From Sulfurovum sp. (GTDB lineage Bacteria; Campylobacterota; Campylobacteria; Campylobacterales; Sulfurovaceae), in contig JADGDL010000026.1 of NCBI GenBank assembly GCA_016744875.1, forward strand, positions 1 to 28,670: DNA of 28,670 nucleotides. Reading direction: 5' to 3'. This document shows, piece by piece, positions 7,593-15,512 of this stretch (positions within the stretch are counted from its first letter, which is position 1; each line of letters begins with the position of its first letter). The notes below the pieces were generated by a model, which saw nothing but the letters and a program-made list of their open reading frames with translations, was not told the origin of the DNA and searched no databases. Both the position numbers and the translations under genes were made by a program.

Positions 7593-8518
7593 AGGTTTTT
7601 CTTCAACAAAGAATTTCCATTTAAGATCGCATCATTCACCTCTTCATCATCATAAGGATCAAAGTGCGGTGTGATAATCCACTTTTTCTTTTGGTCAAGC
7701 AAAAATATCTTATCTTCCACCTCATCTGCGATGCGATGCGCTTCAAGCAGAAGCATATTAGGACGCAGTACCATATGAAACTCTACATAATTCGTAGTTC
7801 CATCTGTTCGTGTTCTAAGCCAATGATAACTCGTAATTTCAGGGTGTTTAGAAATGATCTCACCTATAGTTGCAACCATCTCCCCTTCAAGTGCACGGTC
7901 TAAAAGTATCTCTACCCCTTCTTGTATGATCTCATATGCTGAATATATAATATAGATCCCGATGCCTAAACCAAAGAGCACATCAATGGCATCAATTCCA
8001 GTTAGGTAAACCAATCCTAATGCTATCAAGACTGCGGCATTGGACCAAAGATCTGTCTGATAATGCAAAGCATCTGCTTTGATCACTAGATTATCTGTCT
8101 CCTTGGCTACCTTCAGAAGATATTTAACCAATACAAAGGTCACAATAATAGAAAAGAGCATAGCTATAATCGAAGGTGTAAGCAGTGTTGTCACTGATCC
8201 GCTGTTAAGCTTTTCAACCGCTACATAAATAATATAAAGTCCTGAGATACTGATCACTGTACCTTCTATCACTGCAGCAATAGCTTGTATTTTTCCTTTT
8301 CCATACTGATAGACTTCATCTGGATGTTCTTCAGACTTTTTAATCGCAAAAAAGTTAAAGATAGAAACCAAAGTATCTAACAAAGAGTCTATCGCCGAAG
8401 CAAGAACAGCTACAGAGCCACTTGCTACACCTATAAGCAGCTTAACAATAACCAATACGGTGGCAACCGAGCTTGATACCAGTGTCGCACGTTTTTGTGG
8501 AGACATTTTTGAATTCAA
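7589..8518 (-). CDS. Cation diffusion facilitator (CDF) metal exporter, FieF-like
   Basis: 309-residue inner-membrane protein of the CDF family, which exports Zn2+, Fe2+ or Mn2+ in exchange for protons. Six membrane helices are visible. The transport site is formed by Asp residues in ASAIDSLLDTLVS (helix 2) and DALHYQTDLWSN (helix 5), the D-xxx-D / H-xxx-D pattern of FieF. HPDEVYQYGKGK is the family signature between helices 2 and 3. The C-terminal ~95 residues form the cytoplasmic metallo-chaperone-like domain (VEFHMVLRP, LLEAHRIADEVEDKI). A TTG start at 8518 is preferred because AAGGA lies 7 bases upstream; the next ATG (8506) would be 19 bases away. Metal specificity cannot be read. It is the first gene of an operon with hemD. 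Confidence 0.92.
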   Translation of the reverse strand: MNSKMSPQKRATLVSSSVATVLVIVKLLIGVASGSVAVLASAIDSLLDTLVSIFNFFAIKKSEEHPDEVYQYGKGKIQAIAAVIEGTVISISGLYIIYVAVEKLNSGSVTTLLTPSIIAMLFSIIVTFVLVKYLLKVAKETDNLVIKADALHYQTDLWSNAAVLIALGLVYLTGIDAIDVLFGLGIGIYIIYSAYEIIQEGVEILLDRALEGEMVATIGEIISKHPEITSYHWLRTRTDGTTNYVEFHMVLRPNMLLLEAHRIADEVEDKIFLLDQKKKWIITPHFDPYDDEEVNDAILNGNSLLKKNL

Positions 8519-8547
8519 TTTTTTTCCTTAATGCAGTATGAAAAGTT

Positions 8548-8553
8548 ATCATA
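8548..8553 (-). promoter_or_regulatory. Candidate extended -10 promoter for the CDF-hemD operon
   Basis: TGT-TATGAT on the minus strand, which predicts transcription from about 8541 and a leader of ~22 bases that includes the AAGGA site before the TTG start. Confidence 0.45.
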
Positions 8554-8663
8554 ACACAAATACCTATATAGATAGGATATAGTATTATAGATATCGAATA
8601 GTAACTTATACATGAAGTCATAATATATCTAAAACCTTAAGTGTTGAAAATTGCTAATAAAAT

Positions 8664-8672
8664 TGGTATACT
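8664..8672 (+). promoter_or_regulatory. Extended -10 promoter for the GGDEF-EAL gene
   Basis: TGG-TATACT on the plus strand. Transcription would start at about 8679, inside the earliest possible ATG (8678), which argues for the downstream start at 8720 with its GGAGGG site at 8704-8709. Confidence 0.5.
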
Positions 8673-8719
8673 AAAATATGAAATATACATACACAGATGA
8701 TATGGAGGGTATTCAAGAT

Positions 8720-11056
8720 ATGGAAGATAATGATTTGAATGAAGCTATAGACAACACAGACGTATCATTTAAAAAAAGGCTAGTATATGATAAGTTAAGT
8801 TTTTACTATCTTTCATTACCCGTTATGCTTTTTGGTAACCTTATGGGAGCACTTCTCTTAAGTGCTATACTACTCAGAATTGTGGACTTATATTCAATCA
8901 TTATTTGGCTTTCACTGAGTATTATCATGTTTCTTTATGGTATATATCATTACTCTTTATTTCGAAAAGAAAATGAAGAAAATAAACTTAAAAACTCTGA
9001 TATTTGGCTTGACAAATATTATACGAATACATTGGTCAATGGTATTATTTGGGGGAGTAGTGCTTTTTTAATATTCCCAGAAACAAATCTTCTGCATCAA
9101 ATGATCTTACTATTTTTCCTCTTTGCTATTAGCTTTACTGCTATGGGTGTACTTGCCTCTAAACGTGACTTACTCATTACATATGTCTTAGTCACTTATG
9201 CACCTATGCTTATACGCCTCTTTTTTATGGAAGACAAAGCATATACTTCTATTGCATATGTGACACTTGCCCTGATGCTCATCATGTTCATTGTTGCAAA
9301 CTACTACGGTAAGATCATTAACCATTCTCTTCAAAATAGACAATATTTTATGGACATAAAACATTCACATGAAAAATTAAAAGACCGCTTTTTTTCTCTC
9401 TTTGAACGTGCACCGGTTGGCATATTTTATTATAATGAAAAACTGGAACTTGAAGATCTCAATACTCATTTTCTAAACATGAACAATCTTGATGATAAAG
9501 AAGAGTTATTAGGCTCCAGACTTTCTACTTTTTCCAATAAAAAACTTATCCAGGCACATGAAGATGTTTTTCAAGGGAAAAGCGGAAATTATAGAGGTCC
9601 TTTTGAATCACCAAATAAGAAAGACCTTTATGTCAAACTCTCAACTGTACCTATGATGAACGCAGATGGTAATATCGCAGGAGGTATTACTATTATCAAT
9701 GATATCACCAATGAGGTGACAGTAAAAGAAGAGATGATACGCAATGCTTATTATGATCTCCTCACCAATATTCCCAATCGTACACTCCTCATGGACAACT
9801 TAAAAGTTTTTATTAATAATTCACAAAACAATGATCACTATGCAGCCTTACTTTTTTTAGATATTGATCATTTCAAAAAAGTCAATGAGACATTTGGCCA
9901 TGATGTGGGAGACAATCTTCTCATACAGGTTGCTCAAAACATAGAGGATATGATTGGCGATTATGAAGTTTTTGCACGTGTCAGTGGTGATAAATTTGTC
10001 ATTCTTATACCCTCTTTACCCATAGATAGAGCAGAAGCAAAAGAAATGACTCTAAAATATATCGATACGATAAATACCCAATTTGAAAAACCATTGAGAG
10101 TTGGAGGGGAATCATATCACCTGACATTCAGTACGGGTGTTGTTTTATTTAATCAAGAGCATTCTGCTTTTGACCTTCTTAAACGTTCAGAGACAGCTAT
10201 GTATGAAGCAAAACGAAACGCGCGTGGGAGTAATAAATTTTATAAAAGCCATATGAGTGAGGCTACGAAAGAAATTCTTGCTATTGAAAGTGATATACAT
10301 AAAGCTATTCTCAATAATGAATTGGCGATCCACTATCAGCCTCAAATGGATGTAAATACGAACAGGATCATTGGTGCTGAAGCATTAGTGAGATGGTCAC
10401 ACCCTGAGAAAGGTTCGATCTCTCCGGCAAAATTCATACCTATTGCAGAAGAGAGTGGAAGTATCATTAAACTTGAAGAATGGATATTTGATGCTGTATT
10501 TAAAGATATCTCAGCTTTATTTACATTTGCCAAAGAGAGTGATTTACAACATATTGCGATCAATGTAAGTACTGTTCATTTTTTACAACCTTCATTTGTT
10601 GACGAACTTATGTTACTGGTGCAAAAATATCACATTAAACCTGAATGGATAGAACTTGAGATCACAGAGAGTGGGATCATGCGTAATATTGATGATGCGA
10701 TCCAAAAAATTAAAGAGTTAAAAAGCTTTGGTTTTACTTTTTCTATTGATGACTTTGGTACAGGATATTCTTCACTATCCTATCTTAAAGAACTGCCTGT
10801 AGACACTATTAAAATTGACCAGTCGTTTATTTTCAATATGAATACCAATAAAGGTGATGCGATGATCGTGGAATCTGTTATTGCCATAGGAAAGAAATTT
10901 GATCTAAAGATCATCGCTGAAGGGGTAGAGACAGATAATGCACTGGAATACCTGAAGCAAATACACTGTGATACATATCAAGGGTACTTTGGATATAAAC
11001 CTATGTCATTAAATGACTTTTTCACTATTCTCAGAGATAAAAAAAGTCTCCTCTAA
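8720..11056 (+). CDS. Membrane PAS-GGDEF-EAL protein, likely c-di-GMP phosphodiesterase
   Basis: Inner-membrane signalling protein of 778 residues. About 200 N-terminal residues form five or six membrane helices (MLFGNLMGALLLSAILL, MILLFFLFAISFTAMGVLA, LALMLIMFIVANYY). A PAS domain follows (FFSLFERAPVGIFYYNEKLE), then a GGDEF domain whose active-site motif reads R-V-S-G-D-K-F (around residue 422) instead of GGDEF, so cyclase activity is doubtful; it may bind GTP as a regulatory site. The EAL domain looks complete: GAEALVRWSHP, INVSTVHF, ELEITESG, IDDFGTGYSSLSYL, DTIKIDQSF, AEGVET and YQGYFGYKP. I chose ATG 8720 because GGAGGG is 10 bases upstream; ATG 8678 would coincide with the predicted transcription start. 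It ends one base from the convergent neighbour. Confidence 0.93.
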   Translation: MEDNDLNEAIDNTDVSFKKRLVYDKLSFYYLSLPVMLFGNLMGALLLSAILLRIVDLYSIIIWLSLSIIMFLYGIYHYSLFRKENEENKLKNSDIWLDKYYTNTLVNGIIWGSSAFLIFPETNLLHQMILLFFLFAISFTAMGVLASKRDLLITYVLVTYAPMLIRLFFMEDKAYTSIAYVTLALMLIMFIVANYYGKIINHSLQNRQYFMDIKHSHEKLKDRFFSLFERAPVGIFYYNEKLELEDLNTHFLNMNNLDDKEELLGSRLSTFSNKKLIQAHEDVFQGKSGNYRGPFESPNKKDLYVKLSTVPMMNADGNIAGGITIINDITNEVTVKEEMIRNAYYDLLTNIPNRTLLMDNLKVFINNSQNNDHYAALLFLDIDHFKKVNETFGHDVGDNLLIQVAQNIEDMIGDYEVFARVSGDKFVILIPSLPIDRAEAKEMTLKYIDTINTQFEKPLRVGGESYHLTFSTGVVLFNQEHSAFDLLKRSETAMYEAKRNARGSNKFYKSHMSEATKEILAIESDIHKAILNNELAIHYQPQMDVNTNRIIGAEALVRWSHPEKGSISPAKFIPIAEESGSIIKLEEWIFDAVFKDISALFTFAKESDLQHIAINVSTVHFLQPSFVDELMLLVQKYHIKPEWIELEITESGIMRNIDDAIQKIKELKSFGFTFSIDDFGTGYSSLSYLKELPVDTIKIDQSFIFNMNTNKGDAMIVESVIAIGKKFDLKIIAEGVETDNALEYLKQIHCDTYQGYFGYKPMSLNDFFTILRDKKSLL

Positions 11057-11057
11057 A

Positions 11058-11696
11058 TTAAGCTCTTCCCTTCAAAAGCATTGTTCTTACTTCTCTAGCA
11101 AGAAGTAAGAGCGATACAACTACAAAAAGTATTAACCCTAAAAGTATTATGCTACTAATGATTTCCAAAAAAGGAAAAAAGTATGTGATCCTATAGACAA
11201 TCCCCAGTACCACCATATACTTGATCATGTTATGCATACGTTTATAGACATTTTCAACATCTGTCTTTTTATATACTTTTTTGTCTATGGTCAACTGTTG
11301 ACGTTTATCTAAAAAAGTATATATAATTTGTAAGATATAACGTGAAACGACTATCAGAACAGCTATTTTAAGTAGAGTAAAGAGTATAAAGAGCCAAAAG
11401 CCTTCAGGTATCTTACCCCAAGACTTGAAGACAAATGTTTTGAGACTAGCACCTTGATAGAGTGTCAAGGTACCAAAAAATAGCATACTTAATAATCCAA
11501 CAACCAACAAAACTTTCAAAAAAACAAAAACATACTTTTTGATCTTTTCAATTTTCTGCTTTTGTTCTTGGGAAATAGAAGTGTTTTTTACCAATCCAAA
11601 GGCAAATACATAATGGAGTTTTAGAAGAAAATAGACCCCCACTACTCCAAATAAGAGTAGCAGGAAGACCAAATATTCTTCTAAAGGGACAGACAT
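11058..11696 (-). CDS. Unknown multi-helix membrane protein downstream of htpG
   Basis: 212-residue hydrophobic protein with about five membrane segments: residues ~8-33, ~52-77, ~97-124, ~155-175 and ~176-200. The hydrophilic loops are strongly basic (SISQEQKQKIEKIKKY, LDKRQQLTIDKKVYKKTDVE). I recognise no family motif; the layout loosely resembles the membrane part of mechanosensitive-channel-like proteins but lacks their MscS core. It begins 3 bases after the htpG stop with no strong ribosome site, so translation probably depends on htpG. Its stop lies one base from the stop of the convergent GGDEF-EAL gene. Confidence 0.7.
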   Translation of the reverse strand: MSVPLEEYLVFLLLLFGVVGVYFLLKLHYVFAFGLVKNTSISQEQKQKIEKIKKYVFVFLKVLLVVGLLSMLFFGTLTLYQGASLKTFVFKSWGKIPEGFWLFILFTLLKIAVLIVVSRYILQIIYTFLDKRQQLTIDKKVYKKTDVENVYKRMHNMIKYMVVLGIVYRITYFFPFLEIISSIILLGLILFVVVSLLLLAREVRTMLLKGRA

Positions 11697-11699
11697 ATT

Positions 11700-13562
11700 T
11701 TAGAGTGCTTTAGTCGCTAAAGACGCCACACGATTTGCAAATGCAGCTTTATCTTTAGGCTCTAAACCTTCAGAGAGTTTTGCAGAGTCAAGCAGTATCC
11801 AAGAAAGATCATCAAAGAGTGCTGTATCTTCAAGCGTATCTAACTTTTTGATCATTTCATGGTCAGGGTTTATCTCCATGATAAGTGGTGCTTCTGGCAT
11901 TTCTTGTCCCATCTGTGCAAACATTTGTGCCATACCCGCCATAGGATCATTTGCATCTTTCAATACACATGATGGACTTGACGTAAGTCTTGTAGATATT
12001 TTTACTTCTTTTACTTCTTCACCTAAAACCCCTTTGATCTTATCTGTCAAAGATTTAAACTCTTTAGATATCTCTTCTTTTTCTTCTTCACTTTTAGAAT
12101 CAGGTGCATCGATAGAAGTAATGTCTTGAAGTGTCCACTCTTTATATGAACCTATCATCGGAGTAACGATCTCATCCGCTTCTTTTTCATCCATAATGAG
12201 TACTTCAATATTTGCTTTGTTATATGCTTCAAGTAATGGAGAATTTCTCAATACCTTTTCATCATTACCAATGATATAATAGATCTCTTTTTTCTCAGAG
12301 TCTCCACGAGAGATATACGACTCTAAACTTACAAGTCCTTCCTCACTTGAACTCTTATACTTCACAATATCGAGTAACAACTCTTTATTGACATGGTCTG
12401 TAAAGACACCCTCCTTCATAAGTCTGTTATACTGTGCAGTAAAGGTATCCGCATCATCTCCACTAAGTTTTTTAATGGCACCCAGTATCTTTTTTACTGA
12501 AGCTTGTTTGATGTTTGCCATGACTTTATTGTCTTGAAGTAACTCACGTGAAACATTTAAAGGAAGATCTTCAGAGTCAATGATACCTTTTACAAAACGC
12601 AAATAAGAAGGCAGTAACTCTTTTTCGTCATCGGTAATGAAAACGCGCTTTACATAAAGCTTTACTCCTGGTTGATAATCTGCTCTGAACATATCCATCG
12701 GAGCCGTTTTAGGAATGTAAAAGAGTGTCGTAAACTCGTTAGCACCTTCTACTTTATTATGAAGATGTTTAAGCGGTTCTTCATCACCGTGTGAAAGTGT
12801 ACTGTAGAACTCAACATAATCCTCTTTTTTAAGACTTGCTTTAGGTAGAGTCCAAAGTGCAGAAGCAGCATTTGCCTGTTCTGATTTATTCACCATTTTA
12901 GTGACAGCATCATCACCTTCACCCTCAGTCTCTTCTTCCATGTAGTTCATCATAATAGGGTATGCAATATGGTTAGAGTACTTCTTCACAATTTCCTGTA
13001 CTCTCCACTTGTCTAAAAATTCTTTTTCTTCTTCTTTTAGTTTAATGTAAATTATCGTGCCGTGTTCTTCTTTTGTCACTGGCTTGACTTCATACTCACC
13101 TGTACCATCTGTAGAGAACATATATGCCTGTTCTTCACCTGCTTTCTTAGAAATAACATCTACTTGATCTGCGACCATAAAGACTGAGTAGAAACCTACT
13201 CCAAACTGGCCAATGAGATTTGAATCTTTTTTAGCGTCTCCTGTAAGATTTTCCATAAAAGCTTTTGTACCAGACTTGGCGATCGTTCCTAAATGGTCCA
13301 TCAAATCTTGTTCATTCATACCTAGACCATTGTCCCCTATTGTCAATGATCCGTCTTCTTTGTCTAGTTTTATAAAAACTTTACCCGACCATTCAGATTC
13401 TTGAAATCTTTCATCAGTAAGTTTGAGGTAGTTAAATTTGTCAAGTGCGTCACTTGAGTTAGATACAAGCTCGCGTATAAAGATCTCTTTATTTGAATAT
13501 AGAGAGTGTGTCATAAGCTTTAATAGTTGTCCGATTTCTGTTTGAAACTGATGTTTTGCCAT
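11700..13562 (-). CDS. htpG: Chaperone protein HtpG (Hsp90)
   Basis: 620-residue cytosolic ATP-dependent Hsp90 chaperone. The N-terminal GHKL nucleotide-binding fold is complete: ELVSNSSDALDKF (Asn/Asp of the Bergerat site), IGDNGLGM, LGTIAKSGT and GQFGVGFYS. The middle domain shows YVKRVFITDD, LPSYLRFVKGIIDSEDLPL and NVSRELLQ, including the conserved catalytic-loop Arg. The C-terminal dimerisation domain (SSPSCVLKDANDP and following) ends without MEEVD, as in bacteria. An acidic loop (EEETEGEGDDAVTK) interrupts the middle domain. AGGAAAAACCT precedes the ATG. A membrane protein of unknown role follows in the same operon. Confidence 0.97.
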   Translation of the reverse strand: MAKHQFQTEIGQLLKLMTHSLYSNKEIFIRELVSNSSDALDKFNYLKLTDERFQESEWSGKVFIKLDKEDGSLTIGDNGLGMNEQDLMDHLGTIAKSGTKAFMENLTGDAKKDSNLIGQFGVGFYSVFMVADQVDVISKKAGEEQAYMFSTDGTGEYEVKPVTKEEHGTIIYIKLKEEEKEFLDKWRVQEIVKKYSNHIAYPIMMNYMEEETEGEGDDAVTKMVNKSEQANAASALWTLPKASLKKEDYVEFYSTLSHGDEEPLKHLHNKVEGANEFTTLFYIPKTAPMDMFRADYQPGVKLYVKRVFITDDEKELLPSYLRFVKGIIDSEDLPLNVSRELLQDNKVMANIKQASVKKILGAIKKLSGDDADTFTAQYNRLMKEGVFTDHVNKELLLDIVKYKSSSEEGLVSLESYISRGDSEKKEIYYIIGNDEKVLRNSPLLEAYNKANIEVLIMDEKEADEIVTPMIGSYKEWTLQDITSIDAPDSKSEEEKEEISKEFKSLTDKIKGVLGEEVKEVKISTRLTSSPSCVLKDANDPMAGMAQMFAQMGQEMPEAPLIMEINPDHEMIKKLDTLEDTALFDDLSWILLDSAKLSEGLEPKDKAAFANRVASLATKAL

Positions 13563-13593
13563 AGGTTTTTCCTAAATAATTTAATTTTGTGAG

Positions 13594-13599
13594 ATTATA
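13594..13599 (-). promoter_or_regulatory. -10 box of htpG
   Basis: Perfect TATAAT on the minus strand, 31 bases before the htpG ATG, predicting transcription from about 13587. I see no CIRCE or HAIR-type heat-shock operator next to it. Confidence 0.5.
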
Positions 13600-13634
13600 G
13601 TCTATTTTTATTAAAATTTCAAGTTTAGAGGAAG

Positions 13635-13663
13635 GATACTTTAGTCACTTAGACTAAAGTATC
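13635..13663 (-). terminator. Perfect 12-bp hairpin between htpG and the DUF481-like gene
   Basis: GATACTTTAGTC (13635-13646) and its exact complement (13652-13663) flank a 5-base loop. It lies 40 bases past the stop of the DUF481-like gene, where a terminator is expected, but is AT-rich and not followed directly by a U-run on the minus strand. It may instead be an mRNA 3'-end stabiliser or an operator in the htpG upstream region. Confidence 0.4.
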
Positions 13664-13703
13664 TGAGATATTGTTTAAATTACCCTGCACAAGAAGAGTT
13701 GAC

Positions 13704-14819
13704 TTAGAAATCAAGCCCCAACAATAGTTTTGTAGTTGTTTTATTGTTCCCAACACTAGGATCAGGGTTACTGTCATTTCTCAGGTCAAATGAGAGTTTG
13801 ACAGCAAAGAAATCAAAGAGAGGCACACCCAAAGTAAGGTTTGATCTCAATACCCAATCTTCAGAAAAATTTTCAAGGCTTGGATAATACATTATAAATC
13901 CGTCAACTATCAATGTGTTAATGAACGCCACATCATCCATTTGATACTTACCTGTCAAATTAAGTGATGCTGCAGTAAAATCTTTGTCAGAATAAAGATT
14001 ATCTGTATATGTAGTTGCAACATAAGCTAAACCAGCAGAAGGTTCCAACCATGTGTTTTTATCAAATTTAAATCTGTATCCATATCCTGCGGATGGGATC
14101 CAGCGATTTTTTATATGTCTGGGACGATCATAGTCACCTGCTAAAGTAGTAAAATAAAACTCATTGTTCTTAAAATGATTCCGATAACTTAAAATAGCTA
14201 CCAGTTCATCTTTATTGACCACTTTATCTGTGTCTACTGTTTCTGAAGTATCGTATTGGTAATCTACATAGAGTAAAACTTCATGTTCTGCCTGTTTATG
14301 TTTTAAATTCAACAAAAGGTCCAATTCATTTTTTTGATTACCACTATTCTCTATTTCAAAACCAAAATTGATACTACCTTTAAGATACGGAATTTTATTT
14401 CGTACCCTATTTTCAAATGAGGCATCATCACTTACTGACATTACAAAGTTATCTATATCTTCTATTTTAATAGTCCTCTCTTTATCCCCTTCCAATACTT
14501 TTAGATATTTATTGTCTTCTATCCCAATTACACGACCTTCAATATCCATACGTTTAAATGAGATATGATAATTGTATTTTGTAACGATAGATTCAATATC
14601 TTTATAAGCAATATGATTCAACCCTTCACTATAGAGAAGTCTGAACGAAAGTTTTTCAGGTCCCAGAGCCATTACCCGTCCATGTAAGACCATACCATGA
14701 ACTACTATGGTATCTTTAATCTCTTCTTCCTCAGATGCCTGTTCTACTAGGCCTCCGGAATGGGCAAAAAATGTTATCAGCATAAGTAAGAAAAACTGTC
14801 TATATATAGGGATGTACAT
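13704..14819 (-). CDS. DUF481-like outer-membrane beta-barrel protein
   Basis: 371-residue exported protein. Residues 1-20 are a signal peptide (RQFFLLMLITFFAHSGG). Residues ~35-130 hold two small beta repeats (VVHGMVLHGRVMALGPEKLS, then IEGRVIGIEDNKYLKVLEGD), like the N-terminus of DUF481/YdiY proteins. From ~145 on, alternating aromatic strands form a barrel (YLKGSINFGFEIEN, VLLYVDYQYDT, WLEPSAGLAYVATTY, FAVKLSFDLRND), ending in Phe (LLLGLDF), the usual barrel C-terminus recognised by BamA. DUF481 proteins are described as salt-induced outer-membrane proteins; the ligand is unknown. AAAGGA sits 7 bases before the ATG and a TATGAT box lies ~40 bases upstream, so it can be read separately from the protease gene behind it. 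Confidence 0.65.
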   Translation of the reverse strand: MYIPIYRQFFLLMLITFFAHSGGLVEQASEEEEIKDTIVVHGMVLHGRVMALGPEKLSFRLLYSEGLNHIAYKDIESIVTKYNYHISFKRMDIEGRVIGIEDNKYLKVLEGDKERTIKIEDIDNFVMSVSDDASFENRVRNKIPYLKGSINFGFEIENSGNQKNELDLLLNLKHKQAEHEVLLYVDYQYDTSETVDTDKVVNKDELVAILSYRNHFKNNEFYFTTLAGDYDRPRHIKNRWIPSAGYGYRFKFDKNTWLEPSAGLAYVATTYTDNLYSDKDFTAASLNLTGKYQMDDVAFINTLIVDGFIMYYPSLENFSEDWVLRSNLTLGVPLFDFFAVKLSFDLRNDSNPDPSVGNNKTTTKLLLGLDF

Positions 14820-14856
14820 CTAAAGTCCTTTATATCATTTTGAAATATATTTACTT

Positions 14857-14862
14857 ATCATA
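14857..14862 (-). promoter_or_regulatory. Candidate -10 box for the DUF481-like gene
   Basis: TATGAT on the minus strand in the 54-base gap after the protease gene; predicted start about 14850, giving a ~30-base leader with an AAAGGA ribosome site. Confidence 0.3.
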
Positions 14863-14873
14863 TCTTAAATGCT

Positions 14874-15476
14874 CTAAAGCTTGTATTCTAAACTACTGAT
14901 TGGTATTTTTTCATTGGAAAAAGGCTCAATAATAACATCAATATCACTCAATTTATACTTCAAAGGAAATCCGATTTCAGAGCTTTTAGCCGTGCTCTCT
15001 AGGATATAATACTTTCTACCATTGATCCAAATCCCTCTTCTTTCGCGCAATCTTTTATCTGTCAAAGGAACGATCACAAAAATATGTTTAGGGACTAAAA
15101 CAAAATAAGCTTCTATCTCTAAAGCATGCAGCATAGAAATCAATAAATTACTTTTATCATCACAGTCACCAAAGTTCTGTTGTATGGTTTTTTGTGCGGA
15201 GTATTTCTGAAATGTTTTGCTTTGGTAAGGTATATTGCTTGTAAAATTTAAAAGGGTTTGGACCTTACATAGTCTATTTTGACAATTTTTTGTAAGTTCT
15301 TTTGCTTTGCGTTCTATCTCTTGTGAGGTAGTCACATAGGACGTGTAAATACCATTTTTTGTACCTACCTGTGTTCTATTTGAGATATCAATAGCTTTTA
15401 TCGTGACATAGATAAGAGCTACAAAAGAGATAGCCATAATGAGAAGGGAGAGATTTCTTTTACTTTCGCTTTTCAT
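14874..15476 (-). CDS. Membrane-anchored transglutaminase-like cysteine protease
   Basis: 200-residue protein with one N-terminal membrane anchor (residues ~9-27, LSLLIMAISFVALIYVTIKA) and a periplasmic transglutaminase-like domain. The likely catalytic triad is C105 in NFGDCDDKSNLLISML, H131 in LVPKHIFVIV and an acidic residue near E160 in YYILESTA. Such domains in bacteria act as peptidases or amidases rather than cross-linkers; the target cannot be read. Two other cysteines (C65, C70) could form a disulfide. The ribosome site before ATG 15476 is weak. It lies 36 bases downstream of the repeat-protein gene, so the exported repeat protein is a possible partner or substrate, though only by proximity. 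Confidence 0.72.
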   Translation of the reverse strand: MKSESKRNLSLLIMAISFVALIYVTIKAIDISNRTQVGTKNGIYTSYVTTSQEIERKAKELTKNCQNRLCKVQTLLNFTSNIPYQSKTFQKYSAQKTIQQNFGDCDDKSNLLISMLHALEIEAYFVLVPKHIFVIVPLTDKRLRERRGIWINGRKYYILESTAKSSEIGFPLKYKLSDIDVIIEPFSNEKIPISSLEYKL

Positions 15477-15512
15477 ACTAATGTATACACGACTCTCTTA
15501 TCTATTATATGA

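Noticed and set aside
8678..8719. 14-codon N-terminal extension of the GGDEF-EAL protein from ATG 8678
   Set aside because: The predicted transcription start (8679) would exclude it, and GGAGGG lies ideally before ATG 8720; kept only as an alternative.
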